Assembly: GCA_040719455.1 (NCBI GenBank) | Contig: JBFDTN010000001.1 | Location: 186,001 to 250,000 of the forward strand | Source of the DNA: Streptococcus pneumoniae | Lineage (GTDB): Bacteria; Bacillota; Bacilli; Lactobacillales; Streptococcaceae | Direction of reading: 5' to 3' | DNA length: 64,000 nt | Shown here: piece after piece, positions 17,535 through 26,403 of the stretch | Position numbering within the stretch: position 1 is the stretch's first letter | How the letters are laid out: every line of letters begins with the position of its first letter | The notes under the pieces: model-generated | What the model saw: the letters and a program-made list of their open reading frames with translations, nothing else | What the model was told of the DNA's origin: nothing | The model's database searches: none | Position numbers and translations under genes: made by a program

Positions 17535-18617
17535 ATGGATAATTATCTTAAAAGAATTAAAGGAACTTTAAACTATAAACTTTCGCTTAGTAATATTGAA
17601 CTTTATCACAGCAACTTGTTATCAGATGTATTAGAAAAATTTTGCGATCAGCCCTTTACTTTATTGGACGGTGTTGTTGAAAACTATGATAATTTTAGAG
17701 TTACTAAGGTTCAAAGGGAAAAAAAGAATAAGGATTTAACAATTAATTTAACTGATGATAGAAGGGATATAATGGTAATCATAGAAAATAAATTTAAATC
17801 TATTCCTTATAGAGAACAGCTTGTGAAGTATATGGTTGAAGATAAAGAGACCTATTATATTTTACTCTCATTAACCCAACCAGCAGAAGGTGTTCTACCA
17901 GAAGGTTGGGTATGGAAAAATTATGATGCACTAAGTAGTTACTACCTTACTATTTCTGATTCTATAGAAACTAATTCTGATTCTATAGAAACTAAGAGTA
18001 AACTTTACAGCGAGTTCTTAAAAGATTATGCAGATTATGTAGAATCAATTTCCTATTTACTAGAAATTGATAGTCTAGACATGAATATTAGGGACTATTA
18101 TTTAAATGAGGATGTAGAGAAAAAAATTACAGAAATAGGATTAATTGATTTAGTTCATAAAATTAGATATGAGAACATGAAAAATAGGATTGATTCCTCA
18201 AATGTAACCACCTATTCAGGAAGGATAAGTGGTGGTTATTATTTTGGTTGTACTTATAAAATTTCTGATAAAATTAGTTTTGACATTCAAATACAAGGGG
18301 ATCAATATAGACATAAATTAAATGTAAGCAAGTCTATCGTTAAGTCTTTATCTGAACTTAAAGAAATTTGTGATAAGTTAAAGACTGATGCTTTACTATT
18401 CAACTATACAGAGGGTGAAGGAGCAGGATTCTTTAATACTGCTAACAGACGTAAAGATTGGAACAAATATGAAAGCAGAGATTCTGTGGATTTATATGAT
18501 TATAAAAAAATAAAAAGAGAAACTTCCTTTGACCAACTTATTTCATACCTTAATAAAGATTTATCACAATTAATTAGTAATGCTGATGAGATAAAAGAAG
18601 TCGTTCTTGAGTCATAA
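17535..18617 (+). CDS. PD-(D/E)XK nuclease superfamily protein (PDDEXK_4-like)
   Basis: A 360-residue protein. The segment KDLTINLTDDRRDIMVIIENKFKS fits the D...(I/V)IENK core of the PF14281-type PD-(D/E)XK superfamily, with an upstream acid and a later conserved Q/Y region (REQLVKYMV). The middle and C-terminus match nothing I recognise. ATG 17535 follows ATAGGAGATATCTT; an in-frame extension to 17475 lacks such a site. A 21-bp tandem duplication (17955-17996) adds SDSIETN/SDSIETK. It is the only sizeable gene in a 1.67 kb insertion behind comEC and is AT-richer than its neighbours. A phage-defence role is possible but unproven. Confidence 0.65.
   Translation: MDNYLKRIKGTLNYKLSLSNIELYHSNLLSDVLEKFCDQPFTLLDGVVENYDNFRVTKVQREKKNKDLTINLTDDRRDIMVIIENKFKSIPYREQLVKYMVEDKETYYILLSLTQPAEGVLPEGWVWKNYDALSSYYLTISDSIETNSDSIETKSKLYSEFLKDYADYVESISYLLEIDSLDMNIRDYYLNEDVEKKITEIGLIDLVHKIRYENMKNRIDSSNVTTYSGRISGGYYFGCTYKISDKISFDIQIQGDQYRHKLNVSKSIVKSLSELKEICDKLKTDALLFNYTEGEGAGFFNTANRRKDWNKYESRDSVDLYDYKKIKRETSFDQLISYLNKDLSQLISNADEIKEVVLES
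17955..17996 (+). repeat. 21-bp tandem duplication inside the nuclease-like gene
   Basis: TCTGATTCTATAGAAACTAA is repeated twice in tandem (units 17955-17975 and 17976-17996, differing in the last base). It is in frame and adds seven residues. Confidence 0.85.
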
Positions 18618-18644
18618 TTTTTAGCTATGATTATATCAGTTTGA

Positions 18645-18857
18645 GTACCCATACTGATACAGACTACATGGGAGATATGCTCGCGGTAGCCAAAGCGTTG
18701 CCGAAGATAGATTTGCGGAGCGTCAAATCAAGGTCCTTCGATCTGACGAGCAAGGAGCGATTCGCTTTAAGGGGGTATCAGATTGGACAGTGGAGACAGT
18801 TCGCTGATGTCAAGAAAATTCTTGCCATCTAATTTGCAATGTGATACCATAGAAAAA
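18645..18857 (+). pseudogene. Remnant of comEC 3' end plus the start of the following gene
   Basis: 18645-18703 matches comEC around 16565-16621 (HTDTDYMGDMLAVAKAL). The sequence then jumps to the match of 17036-17189 (RFAERQIKVLRSDEQGAIRFKGVSDWTVETVR, stop, then MSRKFLPSNLQCDTIEK). About 415 bp of comEC between the two parts are missing and the join is out of frame. The several silent differences from the intact copy suggest it came from another strain. It closes the insertion on its right side. Confidence 0.9.
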
Positions 18858-18876
18858 AAGGAATGTGGAGCTTAGG

Positions 18877-19452
18877 ATGTTTAAAGCCTATAAGAAATTT
18901 TGGATGCAGTATGTGGATTTTGCAGGAAAATCTAGTCGTTCAGACTATTGGTGGGTTGTTCTTTGTAATATCTTGATTATGGCACCTTTTATGATTTATA
19001 TCATTTCAAAGTTCTTAATTTTTGCTGTCGAACCCTTAACAGGTACTGCTTATGGTGGTTCCGCAGCGGTTAGTCCTACTCTTTTTTCAGGTCTTAGCTC
19101 GCTACTTTTCGTACTGATTGTAGTTGGGCTATATAGCTTAGCGATTTTGATTCCAAGCTATGCTATTATGGTACGTCGTTTGCGAGATGCAGGTTTTCAT
19201 TGGGGCTTTATTTTCTTACACCTTGGACCAGCGATTCTATCTTGGGTGCATTTTGAAGATAATGGGTTGATTTTTCTTCTTAGCCTCGTGTTAAATATTG
19301 TACTTATTGTTCTTCTTTGTATGCCGACAAAGGATGATACAAAGCCCGTCCCTGTGACGAGCTATCGTGTGATTGACGAGCAAAATTTGGAAAATTCAAC
19401 ACCAGCTGTGCCACCTGTGGTAGAAAGCTGGGAGATGGATGAGGACAAATAG
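18877..19452 (+). CDS. DUF805 family membrane protein
   Basis: A 191-residue integral membrane protein with the DUF805 opening (MFKAYKKFWMQYVDFAGKSSRSDYWWVVL) and four to five hydrophobic helices. The conserved MVRRLRDAGFHWGFIFL is present, and a hydrophilic acidic C-terminal tail follows. The family's role is unknown. The ATG at 18877 is preceded by AAGGAATGTGGAGCTTAGG. The comEC remnant ends about 20 bases upstream, so its promoter context was probably changed by that insertion. Confidence 0.85.
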   Translation: MFKAYKKFWMQYVDFAGKSSRSDYWWVVLCNILIMAPFMIYIISKFLIFAVEPLTGTAYGGSAAVSPTLFSGLSSLLFVLIVVGLYSLAILIPSYAIMVRRLRDAGFHWGFIFLHLGPAILSWVHFEDNGLIFLLSLVLNIVLIVLLCMPTKDDTKPVPVTSYRVIDEQNLENSTPAVPPVVESWEMDEDK

Positions 19453-19460
19453 AGCATAGG

Positions 19461-19540
19461 AGAGGCTGGGAAAATTTCCTGACCTCTTTTGTTTTATAGT
19501 TTGAATAGTCTGACGCAGTAGTTGACTAGGTTTGTAAAAA
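19461..19540 (+). repeat. Second dispersed intergenic repeat, copy 1 (with terminator-like hairpin)
   Basis: AGAGGCTGGGAAAATTTCCTGACCTCTTTTG forms a terminator hairpin in its first part. It is followed by TTTGAATAGTCTGACGCAG and GACTAGGTTTGTA. A related copy is at 41041-41115. This copy may end the DUF805 transcript. Confidence 0.7.
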
Positions 19541-19549
19541 GGACAGGAT

Positions 19550-20134
19550 ATGAAGATACAGATTACAGGAGATAGTTTGGCTGCGAGATATGAGGGGCAT
19601 GCCATTCCTATTTTAAATGATTTATTAGCGGATTATTATCCAAATAGTGAACTGATAAATACGGCTATTTCAGGACAAAATAGTCAGGATTTGCTAGAGA
19701 GAAAGGAGATTATCCAGCAAGCAGGTGGTGATTTTCTCTTTCTCTTTGTGGGGAGCAATGACTTAGCAAGGCATAAGCAGATAGATCTAAAAACCTTTCG
19801 TGCGAATCTTTCTAGCTTGATAGATGGGGTAAGAGACGCGGTTGGTGAGATTATCCTCGTCTCTCCTCCACCTGTGGACGAAGTTAAGCAAGCGTTTCGT
19901 GACAATCCGTTGATTTTGACCTATGTTCGTGTTATGGAAGAGGTAGCAGGAGAGAAAAGCTGTCTATTTCTCAATTTGTTTCAATTATTTTCAGAAAATG
20001 CTGTCCCCTTGGTTGATTTGATGACAGGTTTGGCGGATGATGGTCTGCATTTTGGAGAGAAAGGGTATCAATTACTAGTGAGAGAAATGTCTGCTCTGAT
20101 AAATAGTCGCAAATCTAAGGAAAATTTGGTATGA
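19550..20134 (+). CDS. SGNH/GDSL-family hydrolase
   Basis: A 194-residue esterase-like protein without a signal peptide. The GDSL block I is ITGDSLAA with the nucleophile Ser, block III is GSNDLA, and block V is DGLHFGEKGY with the Asp-x-x-His pair. The substrate is unknown; homologues act on acyl or acetyl esters. AAAAGGACAGGAT precedes ATG 19550. It runs in the same direction as ung, 36 bases upstream. Confidence 0.85.
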   Translation: MKIQITGDSLAARYEGHAIPILNDLLADYYPNSELINTAISGQNSQDLLERKEIIQQAGGDFLFLFVGSNDLARHKQIDLKTFRANLSSLIDGVRDAVGEIILVSPPPVDEVKQAFRDNPLILTYVRVMEEVAGEKSCLFLNLFQLFSENAVPLVDLMTGLADDGLHFGEKGYQLLVREMSALINSRKSKENLV

Positions 20135-20170
20135 TAGAACAAAGAATTTCGGATGAAAGAGAAGAAATCA

Positions 20171-20824
20171 ATGGAACATTCAGCTTGGCATGACTTGATA
20201 AAACAAGAGCTTCCAGAAGGCTATTTTGGAAAAATCAATCAATTTTTGAATTATGTGTATGAACATGGTGTTATTTATCCTCCGCGGGAAAAGGTCTTTA
20301 ACGCCATTCAGACGACTAGCTTAGAAGATGTGAAAGTAGTCATCTTGGGTCAGGACCCCTATCATGGTCCTAAGCAGGCGCAGGGTTTGAGCTTCTCTGT
20401 GCCAAATGATCTGCTAGCGCCACCTTCTCTGCAAAATATTCTAAAAGAATTGGCAGGTGATGTGGGAGAAAAAAGGGAGCATGATTTGACACCGTGGGCG
20501 GAGCAAGGGGTGCTGCTCCTCAATGCTAGCTTGACCGTTCCAGCAGGGCAAGCCAATGGACATGCTGGCCAAATCTGGGAACCCTTTACGGATGCTATCA
20601 TCAAGGTGGTCAACCAAAAAGAAAGCCCTGTTGTCTTTATTCTTTGGGGCTCTTATGCCCGTAAGAAAAAGGCTTTCGTGACCAATCCCCATCACCTCGT
20701 GATTGAGTCAGCTCACCCAAGCCCCTTGTCTGCTTATCGTGGCTTTTTTGGCAGCAGACCTTTTTCACGAACCAATCAATTTTTAGAAAGTAAGGGCTTA
20801 GAGCCGATTAACTGGCTCTTATAG
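20171..20824 (+). CDS. ung: Uracil-DNA glycosylase
   Basis: Removes uracil from DNA to start base-excision repair. The 217-residue protein has the water-activating motif [13 protein letters not shown], the Phe-stacking LLLNASLTV, and [17 protein letters not shown], the Leu-loop with catalytic His. ATG 20171 ([12 protein letters not shown]) matches the family length. An in-frame ATG at 20153 would add six residues. It is followed by mutX and pyrC, an order shared with pneumococcus. Confidence 0.97.
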   Translation: MEHSAWHDLIKQELPEGYFGKINQFLNYVYEHGVIYPPREKVFNAIQTTSLEDVKVVILGQDPYHGPKQAQGLSFSVPNDLLAPPSLQNILKELAGDVGEKREHDLTPWAEQGVLLLNASLTVPAGQANGHAGQIWEPFTDAIIKVVNQKESPVVFILWGSYARKKKAFVTNPHHLVIESAHPSPLSAYRGFFGSRPFSRTNQFLESKGLEPINWLL

Positions 20825-20832
20825 GAGGAATC

Positions 20833-21297
20833 ATGGTAAAGTTAGCAACGATTTGTTACATTGACAACGGAAAAGAATTGCTCATGCTGCACCGCAATAA
20901 AAAGAAAAATGATGTTCATGCTGGCAAATGGATTGGCGTAGGCGGTAAGTTAGAAGCCGGAGAAACACCACAGGAATGCGCCGTGAGAGAAATTTTTGAG
21001 GAAACGGGCTTGCGAGCGAAACCGATTTTAAAAGGGATTATCACCTTTCCAGAATTTACACCAGGCCATGACTGGTACACCTATGTCTTTACGGCAACCG
21101 AGTTTGAGGGTGAACTAATCGATTGTGTTGAGGGAACGCTCGAATGGGTGCCTTACGAGGAGGTTCTTTCTAAGCCAACTTGGGAGGGCGACCACACCTT
21201 TGTCTCTTGGTTACTGGAAAACAAGCCCTTCTTTTCAGCCAAGTTTAGCTATAAGGGCGATACCTTGGTAGATACTCACGTGGATTTTTATGGATAG
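20833..21297 (+). CDS. mutX: 8-oxo-dGTP diphosphatase MutX (NUDIX)
   Basis: Hydrolyses oxidised dGTP so it is not misincorporated. At 154 residues it has the MutX length. The NUDIX box is complete: GGKLEAGE, then REIFEETGL. MLHRNKKKNDVHAGKWIGVGGKLE is characteristic of the streptococcal MutX/MutT. ATAGGAGGAATC precedes the ATG, eight bases after ung. Both genes serve base-damage avoidance, so joint expression makes sense. Confidence 0.92.
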   Translation: MVKLATICYIDNGKELLMLHRNKKKNDVHAGKWIGVGGKLEAGETPQECAVREIFEETGLRAKPILKGIITFPEFTPGHDWYTYVFTATEFEGELIDCVEGTLEWVPYEEVLSKPTWEGDHTFVSWLLENKPFFSAKFSYKGDTLVDTHVDFYG

Positions 21298-21306
21298 GAG
21301 ACGAGC

Positions 21307-21849
21307 ATGTATGCAGTGATTGCAGTTTTTGATGAAGAAACGAATAAAGAAATTCGTAGGATTTGGCATAGTCTAGCTCAGGAGAATATCTCACATTACG
21401 GCATGGAAATTCCTAATCGTAGACCCCATATTACCTTAGCTAGTTATGAGAATATAGCAGACATGCCTAAGTTTGAGGAGATATTGTCACAATTCTGTGC
21501 TCGTCAGCCTGTGCTAAATATTCGTTTTTCGATGTTGGGTACCTTTTTAAAAAGTCGTGTTCTTGGATTGTTCCCAACCGTAACGGATGAACTGTACCAC
21601 CTACATCGAGATATTCATCAAGCCTTATCGGTTCTTGGTGATGAGGCTTCACTCTATCATCCTGATAAATGGACTCCTCACTGTACCTTGGTGAATCGTG
21701 TATCTGATTCAAATTTAGAGAGGGCTTATGCCTATTGTCAGAAGTATTTTGAACCGTTTTCTACTCAGTTAACCGAGCTTATCGTACTTCAATTTCACAC
21801 TTCTCAGGAAATTGAGGAAATTTATCGGTTTCCTTTACAGAAATATTAG
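21307..21849 (+). CDS. 2H phosphoesterase / 2'-5' RNA ligase-like protein
   Basis: A 180-residue protein with two HxT motifs placed as in the 2H superfamily: PHITLA at residue ~40 and PHCTLVN at residue ~124. Members hydrolyse cyclic phosphodiesters or ligate 2'-5' RNA; the true substrate is unknown. ATAGGAGACGAGC precedes the ATG, nine bases after mutX. It is in the ung-mutX-pyrC transcript. Confidence 0.85.
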   Translation: MYAVIAVFDEETNKEIRRIWHSLAQENISHYGMEIPNRRPHITLASYENIADMPKFEEILSQFCARQPVLNIRFSMLGTFLKSRVLGLFPTVTDELYHLHRDIHQALSVLGDEASLYHPDKWTPHCTLVNRVSDSNLERAYAYCQKYFEPFSTQLTELIVLQFHTSQEIEEIYRFPLQKY

Positions 21850-21861
21850 AAAGGATATGGA

Positions 21862-23130
21862 ATGTTACTTATCAAAAATGGTCGGGTCATGGATCCGAAA
21901 ACAGGCTTTGATCGAGTCTCTGATGTCTTGGTTGAAGGTAAGAAAATTGTGCGGATTGCAGAAACGATTGACGCACAAGCAGCTCAAGTGATTGATGCGA
22001 CAGGAATGGTGGTGGCACCGGGCTTGATTGATATTCATGTGCATTTTAGAGAACCTGGTCAGACCCACAAGGAGGACATTCATACGGGTGCCTTGTCGGC
22101 TGCTGCTGGGGGCTTCACACGGGTGGTCATGATGGCCAATACCAGTCCAACCATTTCAACAGTTGAGACCTTGGAAGAAGTCTTGGCATCGGCTGCGCGT
22201 GAAGCTATTCATATCCATTCTGTTGCAACCATTACAGAGAATTTTGACGGGCAACACTTGACCGATTTCAAGAATCTCTTGGCAGCAGGAGCTGTTGGAT
22301 TTTCTGATGACGGGATTCCTTTGACCAGCTCTCGTGTGGTACGGGAGGCCATGGAAGAGGCAAAAAAATTGGGAACCTTCATCAGTCTCCATGAAGAAGA
22401 TCCTGAATTAAATGGCATTTTGGGTCTCAATGAAGAGATTGCCCGCAAGCATTTCCATGTCTGCGGGGCGACAGGTGTGGCAGAGTATAGCATGGTGGCA
22501 CGTGATGTCATGATTGCCTATGCGACTAAGGCGCAGGTGCACATCCAGCACTTGTCCAAGGAAGAAAGTGTCAAAGTGGTTGAATTTGCTCAGCAGTTGG
22601 GTGCACAGGTCACGGCAGAAGTAGCACCGCAGCACTTCTCCAAGACGGAAAATCTACTCTTGACCCAAGGCAGCAATGCCAAGATGAATCCGCCTTTGCG
22701 TTTAGAATCAGACCGTTTGGCAGTCATCGAGGGCTTGAAATCAGGAGTTATTTCCATTATCGCAACCGACCACGCCCCTCATCACAAGGACGAGAAAAAC
22801 GTAGCAGATATCACCCAAGCGCCGTCTGGCATGACAGGACTAGAAACCTCACTCTCGCTCGGCTTGACCTATCTGGTGGCAGAGGAGCATTTGACCTTGA
22901 TGGAGCTCCTGGAAAAAATGACCCTAAATCCTGCTCAACTCTACCAGTTTGATGCGGGGTATTTGGCAGAAAATGGCCCAGCAGATATCACCATTTTTGC
23001 TCCAGATGAAGAACGAATCGTCGCACCAGAATTCCAATCAAAGGCCAGCAATTCGCCATTTGTCGGTGAAGCCTTAAAAGGTCAGGTTCACTATACCATT
23101 TGTGATGGTGAGATTGTCTATCAAGCTTAG
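21862..23130 (+). CDS. pyrC: Dihydroorotase
   Basis: Cyclises carbamoyl-aspartate to dihydroorotate in pyrimidine synthesis. The 422-residue class I enzyme has the metal-binding HVHFREPG, the HEEDPELN and [12 protein letters not shown] blocks, [11 protein letters not shown] and the DHAPHH motif. A terminator-like hairpin follows at 23142-23170. No PyrR-binding attenuator is visible upstream because the gap to the previous gene is only 12 bases. Confidence 0.97.
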   Translation: MLLIKNGRVMDPKTGFDRVSDVLVEGKKIVRIAETIDAQAAQVIDATGMVVAPGLIDIHVHFREPGQTHKEDIHTGALSAAAGGFTRVVMMANTSPTISTVETLEEVLASAAREAIHIHSVATITENFDGQHLTDFKNLLAAGAVGFSDDGIPLTSSRVVREAMEEAKKLGTFISLHEEDPELNGILGLNEEIARKHFHVCGATGVAEYSMVARDVMIAYATKAQVHIQHLSKEESVKVVEFAQQLGAQVTAEVAPQHFSKTENLLLTQGSNAKMNPPLRLESDRLAVIEGLKSGVISIIATDHAPHHKDEKNVADITQAPSGMTGLETSLSLGLTYLVAEEHLTLMELLEKMTLNPAQLYQFDAGYLAENGPADITIFAPDEERIVAPEFQSKASNSPFVGEALKGQVHYTICDGEIVYQA

Positions 23131-23141
23131 CCTTTAGAAAG

Positions 23142-23170
23142 CTCTTATGAAATTCTCATGAGAGTTTTTT
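23142..23170 (+). terminator. Terminator after pyrC
   Basis: CTCTTATGA pairs with TCATGAGAG (one G-T pair), followed by TTTTTTC. Confidence 0.8.
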
Positions 23171-23217
23171 CTTTCTTTTCAAAAAGGCGAACATTTGCTA
23201 GAAAAGTTCAAAAAATA

Positions 23218-23246
23218 GTTTTGTTTAAGTTATAAATATGATAAAA
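23218..23246 (+). promoter_or_regulatory. Promoter of the 5'-nucleotidase gene
   Basis: TTGTTT followed about 17 bases later by GATAAAAT forms a plausible SigA promoter, about 35 bases before the start codon. Confidence 0.5.
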
Positions 23247-23279
23247 TAAAACTAACAAAAAGAAAAAAGAGGGTAAACC

Positions 23280-25337
23280 ATGAAAAAGAAATCTATCATG
23301 TTTTCGATTGCATCAACTGCTTTATTAGCACCAGCTCTATTGGCGAATCATGCCTTTGCAGAGGGGGCAGTTGGTGAAGAGGCTTCGACACCTGCATCTC
23401 GGACAGAAATCACAGCTAATCCGGCAACGGTAGAAACCGACAAAGATGTAGTCGTTCTTCATACCAATGACGTGCACGGACGAATTGTCGAAGAAAAAAA
23501 TCGTGATGGTGAGACAACCGTTATTGGCGATGCCAAGTTAGCAGCAGTCTTAGAGGAAGAATCTGCAAAAGCAGATCAACATACCTTGGTCGTGGATGCA
23601 GGAGATGCCTTCCAAGGTTTGCCTATTTCAAATAGTTCAAAAGGGGAAGAACGTGCGAAAATCCTCAACGAAATGAACTATGATGCGATGGCAGTAGGGA
23701 ACCATGAGTTTGACTTTGGTTTAGATGAAGTCAAGAAATACAAAGAAATCTTGAACTTCCCACTGTTGAGTACCAATACTTACATCAATGGTGCACGTTT
23801 GTTTGAAGCCTATACCGTTGTTGATAAGGACAAGACGGTCAAAGGTGATGAGTTTGTCGTTATTGGTGTGACAACACCTGAAACAGCAACAAAAACACAC
23901 CCTCGTAATGTTGAAGGTGTCGAATTTAGAGAACCAATTGATGAAGTCAACAAGGTTATCGCAGAGATTGAATCGAAAGCCGCAGCAGTCGGAGCAGAGT
24001 ACAAGAATTATGTTATCCTCGCTCACTTGGGTGTAGATACTACAACACCAATGGCTTGGCGTGGTTCTAGCTTGGCAGAAGCCTTGGCAGCCAATGAAGT
24101 CTTAAAAGGCAAACGTGTAGTTGTTATTGATGGTCACTCTCATACAGTAGAATCAACAACTTACGGTACAAATGTGACCTATAACCAAACAGGAAGTTAC
24201 CTCCACAATGTTGGTAAAGTCACTTATAAGGCAAAAGACCTGCTAGGAACACCAACGCAAATCACTGCTAAATCAGTGACAGCAACAGTTCCAAATGCGA
24301 AAATCGAAGCCCTCGTAAAAACAATCAAAGATAAGTATGACGCTGAGAATGCTAAAGTCGTTGTAGCCAACAGCCCAGTAGAGCTCAGTGGTGATCGTGA
24401 AAATGTCCGTGTTCGTGAAACCAACCTTGGAAATATCGTAGCAGATGCACTTTATGCTTATGGACAAACAGGCTTTGTCAATAAATCTCATTTGGCAGTG
24501 ACAAACGGTGGCGGTCTTCGTGAAACGATTGCAAAAGACAAACCGATTACGAAAGGAAGCGTCATTGCAGTCTTGCCATTTGGAAATATCATCTCTCAAA
24601 TTACGGTGACAGGTCAAGCAGTTCAAGAGATGTTTACTAAATCACTCGGCTCTATCCTACAAGTGGACAAGGATGGCAAGCATGTATTAGATGAAAATGG
24701 TCAACCTCTACTTGAGGCAAGCGGTGGTTTCCTTCAAATCGCTGGTGCTAAAGTTTACTACGACACCAACTTACCAGCTGAGAAACGTGTATTAGCTATT
24801 GAAATCAAGGATCCAGAAACTGGTAAATATGAACCGCTAGATGTGAAGAAAACCTATTATCTTGCAACTAATGACTTCCTAGCGGCTGGAGGAGATGGTT
24901 ACACTATGCTTGGTGGAGCGCGTGAAGAAGGACCATCTATGGATGAAGTCTTTGCAGAATTCTTGAAGACTGCAAAATTGGAAGACTATGCGGTTGTTAA
25001 TCCAAATATGAGAACCATTTCAATTAGCCAAGTTAAGTATGAAGAAATGTTGAAAGCTGAACAAGGTCAGACAGGTCAACAAGGTCTCGGAGATACTGAA
25101 CTTCCATCTGAACAAGGTCAAGGAAACTCTAATAAACCATCTATGTATGGTTCACATGCTGGGCAAATGACTTACGGAGCACCAAAAGCTCAAAAAATGC
25201 CAACAGCTATTGCAAAAGTCAGTGAGACAAAAGCACTTCCAAAAACAGGAAGCAAGGACTCCGCTCTTCTTTCTATCTTTGGTGCAAGTCTTGCACTACT
25301 TGGTCTATCTAGCTTGAAAAAGTCAGAGAAAAACTAA
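23280..25337 (+). CDS. Cell-wall-anchored ecto-5'-nucleotidase
   Basis: A 685-residue surface enzyme that dephosphorylates extracellular nucleotides to nucleosides; in streptococci such enzymes make adenosine or deoxyadenosine that dampen host immunity. A signal peptide (KKKSIMFSIASTALLAPALLA) is followed by the metallophosphatase domain with LHTNDVHGRI, DAGDAFQG, GNHEFDFG and DGHSH. The 5'-nucleotidase C-terminal domain includes NLGNIVADAL, TNGGGLRETI and TNDFLAAGGDGYTML. A low-complexity linker leads to the sortase signal LPKTG, a hydrophobic helix and a lysine-rich tail. The S. suis homologue is known as Ssads. Confidence 0.93.
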   Translation: MKKKSIMFSIASTALLAPALLANHAFAEGAVGEEASTPASRTEITANPATVETDKDVVVLHTNDVHGRIVEEKNRDGETTVIGDAKLAAVLEEESAKADQHTLVVDAGDAFQGLPISNSSKGEERAKILNEMNYDAMAVGNHEFDFGLDEVKKYKEILNFPLLSTNTYINGARLFEAYTVVDKDKTVKGDEFVVIGVTTPETATKTHPRNVEGVEFREPIDEVNKVIAEIESKAAAVGAEYKNYVILAHLGVDTTTPMAWRGSSLAEALAANEVLKGKRVVVIDGHSHTVESTTYGTNVTYNQTGSYLHNVGKVTYKAKDLLGTPTQITAKSVTATVPNAKIEALVKTIKDKYDAENAKVVVANSPVELSGDRENVRVRETNLGNIVADALYAYGQTGFVNKSHLAVTNGGGLRETIAKDKPITKGSVIAVLPFGNIISQITVTGQAVQEMFTKSLGSILQVDKDGKHVLDENGQPLLEASGGFLQIAGAKVYYDTNLPAEKRVLAIEIKDPETGKYEPLDVKKTYYLATNDFLAAGGDGYTMLGGAREEGPSMDEVFAEFLKTAKLEDYAVVNPNMRTISISQVKYEEMLKAEQGQTGQQGLGDTELPSEQGQGNSNKPSMYGSHAGQMTYGAPKAQKMPTAIAKVSETKALPKTGSKDSALLSIFGASLALLGLSSLKKSEKN

Positions 25338-25349
25338 ATGAAAAGTGAA

Positions 25350-25384
25350 AAACTTGGTTAGCCTTTTGGCTTTCCAAGTTTTTT
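25350..25384 (+). terminator. Terminator after the 5'-nucleotidase gene
   Basis: AAACTTGG pairs with CCAAGTTT, with an inner AGCC/GGCT pair, followed by a T-run. Confidence 0.9.
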
Positions 25385-25385
25385 G

Positions 25386-25474
25386 TATAGTCATCTATTT
25401 TAAATGTATGACGTCGTTAACTCATCTTACTTAAGTTAAGTTCTGCCTGCGACTCATTGCCTCGTACTTATATA
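25386..25474 (+). repeat. Dispersed MITE-like repeat, copy 3 (3' end shortened)
   Basis: Starts TATAGTCATCTATTTTAAA with core GACGTCGTTAACTCATC and CTGCCTGCGACTCATTGCC. The right end (CTTATATA) is short, so the terminal inverted repeat there is partly lost. Confidence 0.7.
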
Positions 25475-25499
25475 AAAAACCACCGTTTAAACGATGGTT
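25475..25499 (-). terminator. Terminator of plsY (minus strand)
   Basis: On the minus strand ACCATCG TTTAAA CGGTGGT is followed by TTTTTTATA. The stem begins right at the plsY stop codon. Confidence 0.85.
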
Positions 25500-26142
25500 A
25501 TGATTTTGGCTGTTGCTTGGTGATGTTAAGTCCCCACGGCACGAGATTTTCCTTATGCTCCAGGATGCGCGTGATATTGTCCTTATGGCGAATGATAATC
25601 AAACTACCAAGTAAGATGATGACGGTTGTAAAGAGAACATCGTAGCTAGATAGTAAAAAGCCGAATAAAGGAAAGAGTAGCACCCCTACGATAGCTAAAA
25701 TTGCTGAGAGAATGCTCGAGAGGGAAATCATACTGCCAAGATATAGAGTTGTAAAGAAAATGACAAAGAGATAGCCAAAGAAAGCAGGTGCAAAGCCCAA
25801 AACGACACCAGCACTGGTTGCCACAGCCTTTCCTCCCTTAAAGTTGGCAAAGATTGGAAAAGTATGTCCTAAAACTGCCAATAAGCCAAAGATCATAGGA
25901 GAAATACCTGTCACACCAAAAAGAGTCGGCAGGAGTGTCGCGATGGTTCCCTTTAGGAAATCAAAGGCAAAGGTGGCAATACCAGCTTTGACTCCAAGGA
26001 CACGAAAGGTATTGGTCGTTCCCGTATTTCCGCTACCGTAGTCACGGAGATTTTTCTTAAAAAAGATTTGCCCGATCCACAAGCCAGCTGGTACAGAGCC
26101 CATGAGATAGGCGAGGCTTAAGAGTAATACTAATTTCATCAT
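25498..26142 (-). CDS. plsY: Acyl-phosphate glycerol-3-phosphate acyltransferase PlsY
   Basis: Transfers the acyl group from acyl-phosphate to glycerol-3-phosphate, the first step of phospholipid synthesis. The 214-residue integral membrane protein has the three PlsY motifs: [11 protein letters not shown] near the N-terminus, [17 protein letters not shown], and [21 protein letters not shown]. Either of two adjacent ATG codons (26142, 26139) may start it. In other streptococci it is close to parE; here about 24 kb separates them. Confidence 0.95.
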   Translation of the reverse strand: MMKLVLLLSLAYLMGSVPAGLWIGQIFFKKNLRDYGSGNTGTTNTFRVLGVKAGIATFAFDFLKGTIATLLPTLFGVTGISPMIFGLLAVLGHTFPIFANFKGGKAVATSAGVVLGFAPAFFGYLFVIFFTTLYLGSMISLSSILSAILAIVGVLLFPLFGFLLSSYDVLFTTVIILLGSLIIIRHKDNITRILEHKENLVPWGLNITKQQPKS

Positions 26143-26281
26143 AGCCTTATTATACCATGAAAACAGCTCTTCGTAACCATAGAACCCTAGAATATTTTCA
26201 GTAAACTGTCTAGGCAGATAAAGCCAGTGTAGAAGTAAAAGAAATAGAGTATTTATAATGATGCAAAACCTTGAAAAACGA

Positions 26282-26368
26282 TGCTATACTATGCATAGCA
26301 GGTATTGACTTAGTAATGGATACTTGCTATACTATACATGATAGGTATTGACTACTAAGTCAATACCT
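26282..26368 (+). promoter_or_regulatory. Palindrome-rich promoter region of the TM2/SH3 gene pair
   Basis: TTGACT (26304-26309) and TATACT (about 26327-26332) with 17-bp spacing and an extended TGC before the -10 make a strong SigA promoter. It is covered by a 15-bp perfect inverted repeat: GGTATTGACTTAGTA on the left and TACTAAGTCAATACC on the right (to 26368). The motif TGCTATACTAT occurs twice (about 26282 and 26326), the first extending into TGCTAT...ATAGCA. This looks like an operator array for a dimeric repressor. The repressor gene is not identifiable here. Confidence 0.65.
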
Positions 26369-26403
26369 TAATCTAAACAGTAATAACATCATAGAGGTTT
26401 GGT

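Noticed and set aside
17955-17996. CRISPR-like repeat
   Set aside because: Only two adjacent units with no spacer; it is an in-frame tandem duplication.
21850-21861. PyrR attenuator for pyrC
   Set aside because: Only 12 bases separate pyrC from the previous gene.
22156-22635. Minus-strand open frames inside pyrC
   Set aside because: Overlap fully with a certain gene, and the products are cysteine-rich and unlike any known protein.
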